Source: RGIG8775 sp045128735
GTDB taxonomy: Bacteria; Bacillota; Clostridia; Oscillospirales; CAG-272
Length of the DNA: 64,000 nt
NCBI GenBank assembly: GCA_045128735.1
Contig: JBGVRT010000120.1
Span: 1 to 64,000 of the forward strand
Reading direction: 5' to 3'
In this document: positions 39,272-48,176 of the stretch, in pieces
How positions within the stretch are numbered: the first letter of the stretch is position 1
How the letters are laid out: each line of letters opens with the position of its first letter
Program-made: the position numbers and the translations under genes
Notes under the pieces: model-generated
Database searches by the model: none
What the model was told of the DNA's origin: nothing
Seen by the model: the letters and a program-made list of their open reading frames with translations, nothing else

Positions 39272-40038
39272 TCCTCGCTATCCTCCGTATATTCCTTTAT
39301 CCCCTGCATTCTTCCCATAGGCTTGAAGCCGTCAATCTCGCCGCGCTGTATCGCGCCGAAAATTCGGTATTTAAGCCCTTTATTGGTGCGCTCGATAGTG
39401 TTAAGCAGATTGTCCATATCGGCACGCTTTGTGTTTCCGTCAGCAGGGCAGGGCGACTTGATAACGGGTAGCTCTGCCTTTGAGGCAAAATATCGCACGT
39501 CCTTTTCGGGCATATATATCATTGGTCTGATAAGGTGCAGGTCGATTCGCGAAAGATAGGTGACGGGCTGGAAGCAACCAAGTCTGCCCTCGTAGAAAAG
39601 GTTGAGCATAAAGGTGTTTACCACGTCGTCAAAGTGATGCCCGAGAGCTACCTTGTTGCACCCAAGCTCCTTTGCTGTGTTGTGAAGCGAGCCGCGGCGC
39701 ATTTTGGCGCAAAGCGAGCAGGGATTTGACTCCTTGCGCACGTCGAAAATAATTTTTGAAATTTCGGTTTTGGTGACGTGATATGTAACGCCAAGATCCT
39801 CGCACAGTTTGGAAATGGGCGAAAAGTCCATAGGCGTTTCAAATCCCATATCCACGGTTATTGCCACAAGCTCAAACTTTTTGGGATAAAAACGCTTTAG
39901 CTCCGCAAGGGCGCAGAGAAGAGTCAGCGAGTCCTTGCCTGCCGAAACGCCAACGGCTATTTTGTCGCCATCCTCAATCATTTCGTAGTCGTCAACGGCT
40001 CTGCGTGTGTAGCTTAAAATTCTTTTTATATTTTCCAT
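39268..40038 (-). CDS. ttcA: tRNA 2-thiocytidine synthetase-like protein TtcA
   Basis: A 256-residue PP-loop ATPase of the TtcA family. The nucleotide loop reads AVGVSAGKDSLTLL (Ala where Gly is common in SGGKDS). The Fe-S/thiolation cysteines are CSLCAKMRRG with a third in SPCPADGNTKR. It also has ALGHHFDDVVNTFMLNLFY. It would thiolate a tRNA residue such as C32 using an Fe-S cluster. Its start overlaps the stop of the methyltransferase gene upstream by one base, so the two tRNA-modifying genes form an operon with the membrane protein after it. Confidence 0.92.
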   Translation of the reverse strand: MENIKRILSYTRRAVDDYEMIEDGDKIAVGVSAGKDSLTLLCALAELKRFYPKKFELVAITVDMGFETPMDFSPISKLCEDLGVTYHVTKTEISKIIFDVRKESNPCSLCAKMRRGSLHNTAKELGCNKVALGHHFDDVVNTFMLNLFYEGRLGCFQPVTYLSRIDLHLIRPMIYMPEKDVRYFASKAELPVIKSPCPADGNTKRADMDNLLNTIERTNKGLKYRIFGAIQRGEIDGFKPMGRMQGIKEYTEDSEE

Positions 40039-40802
40039 TATTTTTTGAAGAACTCCTCAAAAGAGCAATTTTCGTATATTTTCGCGGCATCATCGCTCAT
40101 TTTGCGAGTACCGTCCTTGTACATTATAAGTGTTTTTGTCAGTATGAGCGAGGGAGACGCTCCTTTTTTTGCTTCGATAAGCACCATCGACGGCGAGGTT
40201 TTGGTGTCTGCCTGAACAAAGGTCATTTTCTTTGGCTCAAGCTTGTTGCTCCTCAGCGCGTCGATAAGGTCAATAAGTCGGTCGGGGCGGTATACAACAA
40301 AGAATTTTCCGCCGAATTTCAAAAGCCTGCAAGCCGCGGCGCAAAAGTCGTCAATCCCTCCGAAGACCTCGTGCCGCGCGATGTATTTGCCGTCGTTTTC
40401 GTTGCGTTTTCCGCTTTGGGTTTTCATATACGGGGGATTTGAAAATACCGCATCCACCTCTCTGCCGATATCGGCAGGCTTAAGGTCTCGTATATCCTTG
40501 CAGACAACCTCAACGCGCTCTCCAAGCGAGTTAAGAGCTATATTTCTCCGTATCAGCTCGGCGTAGTCCTCTTGTATCTCCGCGACAGTTATATGCTCAA
40601 ACCGCCTACGTGAAGCCGCCAGCAGCGAAACAATGCCTGTGCCGCCGCCAAGCTCTGCGGCGTGCCCGCCACAGGAGTAGGTATATGCCGCCAGCAGATA
40701 GGCATCCGTGCCAAAGGTAAGCCCGTCGGTTTTCTGGATGAGCTTAAGACTTTCGTTTACCTCGTCGAGTCTCTCACCGTCACGCGTTATATCTGTAAAC
40801 AT
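40038..40802 (-). CDS. tRNA1(Val) adenine-N6 methyltransferase-like (TrmN6 family)
   Basis: A 254-residue Rossmann methyltransferase. It has GLTFGTDAYLLAAYT, motif I AAELGGGTGIVSLLAA, VAEIQEDYAELIRRNIALN and the N6-adenine catalytic motif FSNPPYMKTQSG. It fits the YfiC/TrmN6 group, which methylates A37 of tRNA1(Val) in enterics; the Bacillota members have less certain targets. Start ATG 40802. It is first in an operon with ttcA, which also modifies the tRNA anticodon arm. Confidence 0.88.
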   Translation of the reverse strand: MFTDITRDGERLDEVNESLKLIQKTDGLTFGTDAYLLAAYTYSCGGHAAELGGGTGIVSLLAASRRRFEHITVAEIQEDYAELIRRNIALNSLGERVEVVCKDIRDLKPADIGREVDAVFSNPPYMKTQSGKRNENDGKYIARHEVFGGIDDFCAAACRLLKFGGKFFVVYRPDRLIDLIDALRSNKLEPKKMTFVQADTKTSPSMVLIEAKKGASPSLILTKTLIMYKDGTRKMSDDAAKIYENCSFEEFFKK

Positions 40803-40825
40803 AAATTTCTCCGTTCATAGAAAAT

Positions 40826-40847
40826 GGGCTGTCCCATAGGACAGCCC
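40826..40847 (-). terminator. Terminator of the ferredoxin gene
   Basis: GGGCTGTCC and GGACAGCCC form a 9-bp stem with a 4-base loop; ATTTTC follows on the minus strand. Confidence 0.85.
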
Positions 40848-40862
40848 TTCATAAGTATGGAA

Positions 40863-41033
40863 TTACTCAGCCTGGGGAGCGCCTACGGGACAAGCGTCTG
40901 CACAAGCACCGCAATCAACGCACTTTTCAGGGTCGATAACGTAGATTCCATCACCCTCCGAGATAGCCTCGCAGGGGCACTGATCAGCGCATGCACCGCA
41001 TGCAACGCAATCTTCAGAAATCTTGTATGCCAT
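40863..41033 (-). CDS. 2[4Fe-4S] ferredoxin
   Basis: A 56-residue clostridial-type ferredoxin with two CxxCxxCxxxC motifs (CVACGADQ-like: CVACGACADQCPCEAI; and CVDCGACADACPVGAP), giving two low-potential clusters. It would carry electrons for hydrogenase, pyruvate:ferredoxin oxidoreductase or NfnAB. Note an extra Cys in the first motif (CPC where CPV is usual). Start has GGAGG upstream. It is a single-gene unit with own promoter and terminator, separated from neighbours on the same strand. Confidence 0.95.
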   Translation of the reverse strand: MAYKISEDCVACGACADQCPCEAISEGDGIYVIDPEKCVDCGACADACPVGAPQAE

Positions 41034-41065
41034 TTTTTAGTACCTCCGATTTTTTTGATAGATAT

Positions 41066-41094
41066 ATTGTATCACACTTTTACTGTTTTGAAAA
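41066..41094 (-). promoter_or_regulatory. Probable ferredoxin promoter
   Basis: Minus-strand TTTTCA, 17-bp spacer, TACAAT, about 33 bases before the start codon. The -35 is weak. Confidence 0.5.
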
Positions 41095-41164
41095 GCCCTT
41101 TTTTGAAAAAAGTGAGATATTTTCAAAAAAAGTTTTCGTAAAACAGCAAAAGTACGTACCAAAA

Positions 41165-42310
41165 TTAGTTTTCGTCGCCTTCGTCGGCGGATTTTTTGCT
41201 TGAACGTGAGATTACCTGCACGCTGTCGCGGTGATAAGCCTTGGGAGCACCGTCCTCGCCCTCAAGCTTAACCTTTATCATTCCGAGCAGGGGAGCAACC
41301 TCGCACACAGTTCCCACGCCGTCTGCGGTCTTTACAACCGAATCAACGGGGGGCGTGCGGCGTATTTCTTCCTCGTAGGTCTGATGCTCGTAGCGCAGAC
41401 AGCACATAAGTCTGCCGCAGTTGCCCGAGATTTTAGTCGAGTTAAGCGAAAGGTTCTGCTCCTTAGCCATTTTTATGGAGACTTGACCGAAATCGGTGAG
41501 GAAACCTGCACAGCAAAGCGTGCGACCGCAGATACCAAGACCGCCAATAAGCTTTGCCTCGTCGCGTATGCCTATCTGACGAAGCTCAATTCGCGTTCTG
41601 AATACCGATGCAAGGTCCTTTACAAGCTCTCGGAAGTCAACGCGTCCTGCGGCTGTAAAGTAGAAAAGAAGCTTTGAATTGTCAAAGGTGTACTGAACGT
41701 CAACAAGCTTCATTTCAAGCTTGTGCTCTTCGATTTTCTCGTTGCAAATCTTGAAAGCCTCGTCCTCTTTCTTTGTGTTTTCGGCGTTGTGAAGAATATC
41801 CTCTTTTGTGGCTATTCTTATGCAAGGACGAAGGGGCGGTACGATATCGGAGGTGGGAACCTTTCTGTTGGGAATCCAAACCTCGCCAAACTCGGGACCG
41901 CGTGCCGTGTCCACAATAGCGTGGTCACCGCGTTTTGCCTTGCACCCATTGGGGGCGAAATAGTATACCTTGCCCGTCTTTTTGAAGCGCACACCGATTA
42001 TATCGGTTAAGTCGCCATCTTCGACGGGGGCTTCGACCTTTTGGGGGCGTTCAACAATTCTGTCAATAGGGGGAATGATATCCGCATCGATTTCAGCAAG
42101 CACCTCGGGGGAGAGCACTACGTTTTCGATGTCAATAGTCTTTGTTTCTTCCTGGGGCGCGATGGGGTCAAAATCGAACTCGGGCAGAATTATATCGAGG
42201 GATTGCTCCTGCTGTTGCTTTTGCTTTTTGGGGTCGCCCTTGCCGCGGTTGTGATTTTTGCCGTGGTGTCGGTTGTTATTTCTTCTTTTTTCGTTGTTTT
42301 TTTCGCTCAT
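41165..42310 (-). CDS. ricT: PSP1/RicT (YaaT) family protein
   Basis: A 381-residue protein. The first 75 residues are low-complexity, rich in Asn, Arg, His, Lys and Gln (RRNNNRHHGKNHNRGKG). Then comes the PSP1 core (about 100-340): GVRFKKTGKVYYFAP, FGEVWIPNR, LLFYFTAAGRVDFRELVKDLA, and the Cys-containing IGGLGICGRTLCCAGFL and ISGNCGRLMCCLRYEHQTYEEE. RicT is part of the Fe-S-bearing Ric (Y) complex that promotes RNase Y processing in Bacillota, and its Cys motif is intact here. The gene follows holB, its usual neighbour, in the same operon. The basic N-terminal tail may bind RNA. Confidence 0.92.
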   Translation of the reverse strand: MSEKNNEKRRNNNRHHGKNHNRGKGDPKKQKQQQEQSLDIILPEFDFDPIAPQEETKTIDIENVVLSPEVLAEIDADIIPPIDRIVERPQKVEAPVEDGDLTDIIGVRFKKTGKVYYFAPNGCKAKRGDHAIVDTARGPEFGEVWIPNRKVPTSDIVPPLRPCIRIATKEDILHNAENTKKEDEAFKICNEKIEEHKLEMKLVDVQYTFDNSKLLFYFTAAGRVDFRELVKDLASVFRTRIELRQIGIRDEAKLIGGLGICGRTLCCAGFLTDFGQVSIKMAKEQNLSLNSTKISGNCGRLMCCLRYEHQTYEEEIRRTPPVDSVVKTADGVGTVCEVAPLLGMIKVKLEGEDGAPKAYHRDSVQVISRSSKKSADEGDEN

Positions 42311-42326
42311 ATATTACAACCAATCC

Positions 42327-43346
42327 TTATTGTATATTTGCAAGCAACGCCGTAAGCGTAAGCTTGATGTTTGCATTTCTTAAAAGTGTGTCCTTTGTCT
42401 TGTTCAGCTTTGAGCTGAGTGCAAGAAGATTTGAAAGGCTTACGGAATACGCCTTTTCAAGCGCCTTTTCACGGTCAGAGTAAAAGCAAAGAGTTGCGTC
42501 CTCGCTCTTTTTTAGAAGAATCAAGTCTCTCAACGCTGTCTCAGCGCAAGTGAGAATGGGCAACAGCTCGTCTTGCTTTGTGGGCAAGGCTACGAAAAGC
42601 TCCGCAAGTCCGCGCGTGTTTTTGGCGAAAACAAGCTCAATAAGCTTTTCCGCGGTCTCACGCTGTTTGATAAAGGGTTGACGCGTTTTTTCGTCGGTCA
42701 GCTCGAGTGCGCGGCCGATAGAGCCGTTGGCAATTGAAATTATGGCGTCAAGCTCGTCGCTTTGAGTGGCGGCAAGTCTTTTGGCGTCCTCGGAGTTGGT
42801 AAGAAGATAACGCCTTATCTGCTCGGCACTAAGCGGCTCCGTGCGAAGCAGGGGAGCGCGGCTTTTTATGGTTTCAAGCAGCTTTTCCTCGCTTTCGCAG
42901 AGCAGGAAGAACATAACGTAAGAGGGTGGTTCTTCAAGCGTGAGAAGCAGGGCGTTCTGCGCCTGCGGAGTCATTGTCTGCGTGTCCTCTACAATATAGA
43001 TTTTATGCTCAAGCTCGTTGGGAAAGCTTTTTACCGTTCTGCCAAGCTCGCGTATCTGGTCTACCTTTACGGAAGCTCCGCTTTTTTCGATAGTGATAAC
43101 GTCGGGGGATTTCTTTTCGAGTATCTTACGGCAGGAGGGGCAACGGGTACAGGGCAGGTCAAATCCGTCCTTGCCTTTGTTTTCGCAGGCGAGAGCCGCC
43201 GCACACATCAAGGCAACCGTGTGCTTTCCGCTTCCTTTAGGACCAGAGAGGATATAGGCGTGAGATATGGTTTTACCGAGTATTTCGTCGCACAACCTGC
43301 GGCGCAAGCCCTCGTTGCCGATTATTTCAGGCATTGGCGATATCAT
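42327..43346 (-). CDS. holB: DNA polymerase III delta-prime subunit HolB
   Basis: A 339-residue AAA+ clamp-loader subunit. It has AYILSGPKGSGKHTVALMCA (P-loop region), a zinc module built from CENKG, PCTRCPSC, VDQIREL, YIVEDTQTMTPQAQNALLLTLEEPP (delta-prime/gamma box) and a C-terminal helical collar. Start is set at ATG 43346 by GGGAGGTGGG just upstream; the frame opens a few codons earlier at GTG. Upstream of ricT, 16 bases apart, the standard Bacillota pair. A consensus promoter precedes it. Confidence 0.93.
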   Translation of the reverse strand: MISPMPEIIGNEGLRRRLCDEILGKTISHAYILSGPKGSGKHTVALMCAAALACENKGKDGFDLPCTRCPSCRKILEKKSPDVITIEKSGASVKVDQIRELGRTVKSFPNELEHKIYIVEDTQTMTPQAQNALLLTLEEPPSYVMFFLLCESEEKLLETIKSRAPLLRTEPLSAEQIRRYLLTNSEDAKRLAATQSDELDAIISIANGSIGRALELTDEKTRQPFIKQRETAEKLIELVFAKNTRGLAELFVALPTKQDELLPILTCAETALRDLILLKKSEDATLCFYSDREKALEKAYSVSLSNLLALSSKLNKTKDTLLRNANIKLTLTALLANIQ

Positions 43347-43378
43347 ATTCCCACCTCCCACACAAAACTCTAACTTAT

Positions 43379-43407
43379 ATTATAACAGATAAATTCAATT
43401 CTGTCAA
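43379..43407 (-). promoter_or_regulatory. holB-ricT promoter
   Basis: Minus-strand TTGACA, 17-bp spacer, TATAAT, about 32 bases before the holB start. Confidence 0.9.
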
Positions 43408-43415
43408 TCGGAAAA

Positions 43416-44156
43416 TCAAATGAAATTTACGGGCAACGCGGGTTCTTCGTTTTCGCTGACGCCCTCAAGCGTTTCGATACCCATTGGAAGCGCCTTTCCG
43501 CTTTTGATAGCCTCGATAAGCTCGCTTATTGTGTGTACCTTTTTTGGCAGAGCCACACCGCCGTGAATTTCGATGTAATCTTCAGCTCTGTGTCTGTCTG
43601 AGCCAGATACCGCAAGCTTGTTTTCCTTTTCTCCAAGCATAAGTGCAAGCTTGTTGTGTTCGGGCGTGTTACATGAGTTGAATACCTCATAGGCGTCAAC
43701 GAGTGAGGACGAAATTGTAAGGTGGTCGCATTTGAAATAGGGGCGGTGGCGGTATGGGTGAGCCTGAATAATAAATCCGCCGCTTTGCTTTGCGAGAGTA
43801 AGAAACTCCACGCGCTTCATATCTCTGAGCTCGGGGTGGGATATAAACCATTCGGGCTCAAGTCCCAAGATAAGATACTCGTCCCAAGTGTCAAAAAGCT
43901 CCTCAACACCGAAAAACACTTCGAAATCCTTGCCCTCTGCCGCTTTTTTCATATCATAGAATCCCGAAAGGAACTCGTCCATATACTGCGTCCAGGGAAG
44001 ACTCCGGTCGGGGCGGGTGTTGCCGTGATAAAAATGGTCGGTAAGAACCGCGCCCGAATATCCCATATTCATATAGAAATCCACGTATTCCTTGCCCTCG
44101 GAATGTCCGCATTTGCTTCCTTGGCAGGAGTGAAGATGGAGCTCATACTTAAACAT
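43416..44156 (-). CDS. PHP-domain phosphoesterase-like protein
   Basis: A 246-residue PHP-domain protein. Metal ligands are visible in YELHLHSC (HxH), VLTDHFYHGN, FFGVEELFD (Glu), IIQAHPYRHR and AVSGSDRHR (DxH). Members hydrolyse phosphoesters, with histidinol phosphate or a small nucleotide as known substrates; no his genes are close. I start at ATG 44156, which overlaps the stop of the FkbM gene by 8 bases (ATGTTTAA) and has AGAGAAG before it. It is last of a three-gene operon with the amidohydrolase and FkbM genes. Confidence 0.85.
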   Translation of the reverse strand: MFKYELHLHSCQGSKCGHSEGKEYVDFYMNMGYSGAVLTDHFYHGNTRPDRSLPWTQYMDEFLSGFYDMKKAAEGKDFEVFFGVEELFDTWDEYLILGLEPEWFISHPELRDMKRVEFLTLAKQSGGFIIQAHPYRHRPYFKCDHLTISSSLVDAYEVFNSCNTPEHNKLALMLGEKENKLAVSGSDRHRAEDYIEIHGGVALPKKVHTISELIEAIKSGKALPMGIETLEGVSENEEPALPVNFI

Positions 44157-45234
44157 TTTTCTTCTCTTGTACGGCATAAAGATTAAGATCCCACGCAGGG
44201 ATATACCGTAGCTTTCTTAAATAAATTTTGTAGCTTTTGTTGAGTTGCTTAACCAAAAGCGGAAGCTTGAAAAGGTCCTCGCTTCGGTGGTAGACCGACA
44301 CAAGAAGCGTAGGCGCGTGGGCGGTTATAATTTCCGAACTGCCCAGAAGCGCCTCGTGTTCCGAACCTTCAACGTCGTATTTTATATAATCCGGAATAAA
44401 AGTGCTCGCTATGCTGTCAAGCGAATCCACCTCAACCTCGATGAGCTTTGCACCACCCGAGGTGCTAAGGTTGGCGTTGCGGTTTCCGCTTGCGTCAAAG
44501 AAAAGAGTGTCCTTGTGCGACCACGCGCCAAGCTTGTAGGGGGTGATTTTGGGGCTTGAAATACCTTCGGAAAACTCCGAGAGCTTTCTGAAATTGCGTC
44601 GGTCGGGCTCGAAGGCTATAACCTCCTCAAGCGAGTCGGTGTAACTCATAAGAGCGCGGACGGTGTCTCCGTTGTATGCGCCAAGGTCGGCGTATCGCTT
44701 CACGGTTTGCGGCTTTACAAATCTGCTCATAGCTTCTGCCTCGTCGCTGTCGCAGGCAAAAAGATAATCTATTTTACCGCTTAATTTGTAATTTATTACG
44801 TTTGTAAATACAAAGCGCGATTGCTCGTCGCCAAGCAGGGCGTAGGCTTGTTCAAATTCGCTTCTGTGCGTGTTGAAAAATTCTATATTGAAAAGATTAT
44901 CACCGAACACGGGAACGTCGGGGGCGTACAGCTCAACCTCTGAGGCAATTCTTTTTATATTTTCAATAACCTCGGGCAGGGAAGTGGCAAACGATAAAAG
45001 CACAATGAAATCGCCGTACTTTTCCTTTGCCTGCGAGTAGGAAAGCACCACCTTGCCGTGAAAGCTGTGCCCCCTCACGAATCCGTCCGATGCAAAGAAA
45101 TCCGATATTTCTATGCCGTATTTTTCGCAGACCTTGATTATTTTATCCGCACCGTTGCCCATTCCGTACATAAGTATGGGCTTATTTGTCTCTGAAAGAT
45201 AGGTCCATAGGTCTTTTTTTACTTCGATATTCAT
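44149..45234 (-). CDS. FkbM-family methyltransferase
   Basis: A 361-residue protein. The N-terminal half (about 1-150) looks like a nucleotide-binding fold (PILMYGMGNGADKIIKVCEK). The C-terminal half is an FkbM methyltransferase with YADLGAYNGDTVRALMSY (motif I), VIAFEPDRRNFRKLSEF, and the family mark IKYDVEGSEHEALLGSSEII. FkbM enzymes O-methylate sugars or small molecules. It overlaps the amidohydrolase gene upstream by four bases (ATGA) and the PHP gene downstream. The N-terminal domain suggests a target recognised through a nucleotide or sugar-nucleotide, which is inference. Confidence 0.85.
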   Translation of the reverse strand: MNIEVKKDLWTYLSETNKPILMYGMGNGADKIIKVCEKYGIEISDFFASDGFVRGHSFHGKVVLSYSQAKEKYGDFIVLLSFATSLPEVIENIKRIASEVELYAPDVPVFGDNLFNIEFFNTHRSEFEQAYALLGDEQSRFVFTNVINYKLSGKIDYLFACDSDEAEAMSRFVKPQTVKRYADLGAYNGDTVRALMSYTDSLEEVIAFEPDRRNFRKLSEFSEGISSPKITPYKLGAWSHKDTLFFDASGNRNANLSTSGGAKLIEVEVDSLDSIASTFIPDYIKYDVEGSEHEALLGSSEIITAHAPTLLVSVYHRSEDLFKLPLLVKQLNKSYKIYLRKLRYIPAWDLNLYAVQEKKNV

Positions 45235-46055
45235 TTTAACCCCAAAAATCTCGCCGCATTGTTGTAGAGAATGTCGGCGCGTACCTTGTCGTCAAGCTCT
45301 ATTTTCATAAAGCGGTCAAGCTCCTCGTTTTCGTAAGCTACGGGATAGTCTGTGCCGAACATAACCCGCTCTGTGCCAAGCGCCTCGATTATGCGTTTGC
45401 ACTCTTTACTGTCGATTACCCAAGTGGTGCTCGAGGTGTCAAACCACATTTTGTCAAAGTCGGTAATAAGCCCGATTTTATTCCACGCGGTGTAGCCGCC
45501 CATATGCGCCGCCACTACCTCAAGATTGGGAAATCTTCTTTTTATTTTGGCAAGCTTTTCGGTGGCTGAGAAGCGGAATTCCTCCCTGCTGTCGCCCATA
45601 TGAAGATAAATGGGAAGCTTGCCTTCAATCGCCTCGTAAAGCGCCATAAGCCGTTTGTCGTCAATGTCAACTCGCTGAATGTCGGGGTGGATCTTGACGC
45701 CCTTGAGTCCAAGCGCGGCTATGCGCTCCGCCTCGCCCGTTATGTCGTGATAGTCTTGATGTATGCCGCCAAAGCCTACGGGTGTAAAGCTTTCGGTGGT
45801 GTTTTTTTTCACGGTTTCAGCCATAAAATCGTTGATGTGCTCAACCTGCTTTGCGTTGGTGGCAACGCAGAGCATAAGGCATCCGCACACGCCGTCTCTG
45901 CGGCAGGAGGCATAAAGATCCTCAAACGTGCCTTTGCCCGAGGGGAGAAAACCGTAGTACTTTTCAAATTCATAGAAAACACTGAGGCTGTCTACAGCCT
46001 TTTTTGCAACGCTGTCGGGGTAAATATGTGTGTGTATATCGAAAATTTTATACAT
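45231..46055 (-). CDS. Amidohydrolase family protein
   Basis: A 274-residue amidohydrolase-2-type TIM barrel. It starts with the metal motif IFDIHTHIYPDSVAKKAVD, then LGLKGVKIHPDIQ, LPIYLHMGD and VVAAHMGGY (His ligands) and closes with ERVMFGTDYPVAYEN (Asp). Similar in size and plan to the protein at 30997-31767. It leads a tight operon with the FkbM and PHP genes (four-base overlap with FkbM). Start ATG 46055 follows AAAGGATC. Hydrolase or decarboxylase; substrate unknown. Confidence 0.86.
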   Translation of the reverse strand: MYKIFDIHTHIYPDSVAKKAVDSLSVFYEFEKYYGFLPSGKGTFEDLYASCRRDGVCGCLMLCVATNAKQVEHINDFMAETVKKNTTESFTPVGFGGIHQDYHDITGEAERIAALGLKGVKIHPDIQRVDIDDKRLMALYEAIEGKLPIYLHMGDSREEFRFSATEKLAKIKRRFPNLEVVAAHMGGYTAWNKIGLITDFDKMWFDTSSTTWVIDSKECKRIIEALGTERVMFGTDYPVAYENEELDRFMKIELDDKVRADILYNNAARFLGLK

Positions 46056-46071
46056 TTTGGTGATCCTTTTG

Positions 46072-46100
46072 TTGACTTATGGGGAAAGTAGTGGTATAAT
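46072..46100 (+). promoter_or_regulatory. HIT protein promoter
   Basis: TTGACT, 17-bp spacer, TATAAT, about 29 bases before the start codon. Confidence 0.88.
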
Positions 46101-46128
46101 TAAGAAAAACGAATGGGAGGACAAAATT

Positions 46129-46467
46129 ATGGATTGTCTTTTTTGTAAAATAATTGCGGGTGAGATACCTTCGTCAAAGGTTTACGAGGACGAATACGTT
46201 TATGCCTTTAACGACATAAATCCTCAAACTCCCGTGCATATTCTCGTAGTGCCCAAAACTCACATCTGCTGTGCCGACGCTATTGACGCTGAGAACAGCG
46301 TTTACGTGGCAAAGATATTTGAGGCTGTTCCGAAGATTGCCGCGGCGGCAGGACTCAAGAACGGATACCGTGTTATCACCAACTGCGGTGAGGACGCTTG
46401 CCAGAGTGTAAAGCATCTTCATTTCCACGTTATGGGCGGACGCAAGCTACCCGAAAATATGGGCTAA
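46129..46467 (+). CDS. HIT family nucleotide-binding protein (HinT-like)
   Basis: A 112-residue histidine-triad protein, of the HinT class that cleaves AMP-lysine-type phosphoramidates. It begins MDCLFCKIIAGEIPSSKVYE and ends with the triad SVKHLHFHVMGGRKLPENMG. Zinc-type Cys residues (CLFC) are kept. Start ATG 46129 follows GGGAGG; the earlier in-frame Met lacks a ribosome site. Single gene with promoter and terminator, divergent from the amidohydrolase operon. Confidence 0.95.
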   Translation: MDCLFCKIIAGEIPSSKVYEDEYVYAFNDINPQTPVHILVVPKTHICCADAIDAENSVYVAKIFEAVPKIAAAAGLKNGYRVITNCGEDACQSVKHLHFHVMGGRKLPENMG

Positions 46468-46474
46468 AGGCAAC

Positions 46475-46499
46475 GGGCTGTTGAAAAACAGCCCATTTT
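46475..46499. terminator. Terminator of the HIT gene, shared with the convergent gene
   Basis: GGGCTGTT and AACAGCCC form an 8-bp stem with a 4-base loop; ATTTTTATTTT follows. Confidence 0.85.
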
Positions 46500-48175
46500 T
46501 ATTTTATTATGAGCTTTATGCTGCCGTTTTTGTCGGGGATTACCGTGTATTCCTTTGCGACAAATCCACCCGTAAGGAAGAAAATTTCTTCGCTTGACTT
46601 GACTTGACCGCGCGTTACCTCAAGATCGCCCGATATAAGCGGGAGAATATATTTGGCGTTTGAGGCGTTTTCTACGGTTATCTCAAGTCCTTTTTCTGAA
46701 AGTGAATACTCAAAAAGTCTGCCGCAATCGCCCTCAAGGCGGTTGCCGTTTTTGTCGTTAAGTCCGCCGACAGCCTTTACCGAACAGCACTCAGCCGACA
46801 TTTTCGGCGTTGTGAAAAACGCGCTGTTATATTCTTTGCCGTCCTTGTTAATTACGAGACGGGGAACGAGACAGCGATGTGTCTCTGTAGCTGTGCAGAG
46901 CTGATAGTTGTGGGGCTCGGATATTCTGTAGCCCACAACACCGCCCGCTATCATAGGACCGACACCGTACTTCCAAAGCAGAGTAAGCGAGCCGCCGCAA
47001 GCGTGGTGACCGTGTTCGACACCAAAGTCGTAGCCCGTTACCGTGGCACGGTAATCTCCGTAAGCTATTTTGTAGGTGTTTACCTCGGGATAATATTTTG
47101 TACCCTCCGCCTTGTCGCAGGGGATATGGGTGCGCTCGAATTCCTCTTTTTCAAGATGCTCAAGAACGCAAGCCAAAGCGTTTGCGTGCTCAAAGGTGTG
47201 GTGAGTGCAGGGATGCTCTCCGTGGCGGCGGTAGTGAGGTCCGCCGTAAAGCAGACCGCCGTAGGTGCATACCCTCGTAAGCTCTATGTTTCTGCGTGCC
47301 GCCTCCATAAACTCGGGGTGCCTGTCCGCAAGCAGAACGAAAGCGGGAGCGCAACCGTCGGAGGTTCGTGAGCCGTAGTAGGTCCACTTGTTACTGCGTG
47401 AACCGAAGCTGTTGTCCCACGCACCGTCGGGAAGCATAAAGTCAAGCTGTTTGTGGAGTATATCGACAAGCTTTTCGATAAGCGACTCGTCGCCTACGAG
47501 CTTAGCGTATTTTACAAGAGAGGGGAGCGACTCCTCCATATTGTAGCCGATATCAACAGGTCGGCAACCGAGAGGTGTTACGGCGTCGCGTGGTTTGCCC
47601 TCGCCCACAAGAAATCCGTTCTCGGTGATAAGTGACATTGAATATTCTTCAAGCTCCTTTGCCTTGGCAAAAAAATCGTCACGACCGAAATATCTGCCTA
47701 AAAGCGCCATAGCAAAGGTGTTTGTAACGGGGTAATTGACGTTTGCGGTGCAATCCTTGCCGAGATTTTTGAAGCACCATTCGCCCATGCCGAGCAAACG
47801 GCTTTCCCATTTTGCTACAGTATCAGCGTCAAGAAAATCTCTGCCGCAGTTAAGTGCCTCGCAAAGAGCGATAGCCGCGAAAACGGTTATGCCTTTCCAA
47901 TCGTTTTGCGAGTCGTTAAAGACCGCTCCGTCATCGCAGAGCATATTTTCGCCCCAGTCAAAGACAGCTTTTGCCGCGTCAAGGTATTTGTTCTCACGAG
48001 TAACCTTGTACATATAAATGAGGGGATATACCGCGTCGGGGCAACGCCCGTGAAGCACCTTGCAGGCGCGGCAATGAAACGCGCCGTCAATCGTAGGGTC
48101 GCCAAGCCCGCGAAGCTGAAGCGAAATCAGCCCGTCACACCAATCCTTAAGAAGCTCGAAGCAAAGCTTTTTCAT
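46499..48175 (-). CDS. (alpha/alpha)6-barrel protein, possibly glycan-active
   Basis: A 558-residue protein. The first 340 residues look like an (alpha/alpha)6 toroid (DGAFHCRACKVLHGRCPDAV, YPLIYMYKVTRENKYLDAAK, GITVFAAIALCEAL, SNKWTYYGSRTSDGCAPA, GGPHYRRHGEHPCTHHTFEH). The rest is a beta-rich domain ending in KNGSIKLIIK, as in heparinase- or lyase-type enzymes. No signal peptide is seen. I do not recognise the exact family. ATG 48175 is the start; the frame opens earlier inside aspartokinase without a ribosome site. It begins directly after the aspartokinase stop (TAAAATG), so translation is coupled. Confidence 0.7.
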   Translation of the reverse strand: MKKLCFELLKDWCDGLISLQLRGLGDPTIDGAFHCRACKVLHGRCPDAVYPLIYMYKVTRENKYLDAAKAVFDWGENMLCDDGAVFNDSQNDWKGITVFAAIALCEALNCGRDFLDADTVAKWESRLLGMGEWCFKNLGKDCTANVNYPVTNTFAMALLGRYFGRDDFFAKAKELEEYSMSLITENGFLVGEGKPRDAVTPLGCRPVDIGYNMEESLPSLVKYAKLVGDESLIEKLVDILHKQLDFMLPDGAWDNSFGSRSNKWTYYGSRTSDGCAPAFVLLADRHPEFMEAARRNIELTRVCTYGGLLYGGPHYRRHGEHPCTHHTFEHANALACVLEHLEKEEFERTHIPCDKAEGTKYYPEVNTYKIAYGDYRATVTGYDFGVEHGHHACGGSLTLLWKYGVGPMIAGGVVGYRISEPHNYQLCTATETHRCLVPRLVINKDGKEYNSAFFTTPKMSAECCSVKAVGGLNDKNGNRLEGDCGRLFEYSLSEKGLEITVENASNAKYILPLISGDLEVTRGQVKSSEEIFFLTGGFVAKEYTVIPDKNGSIKLIIK

Positions 48176-48176
48176 T

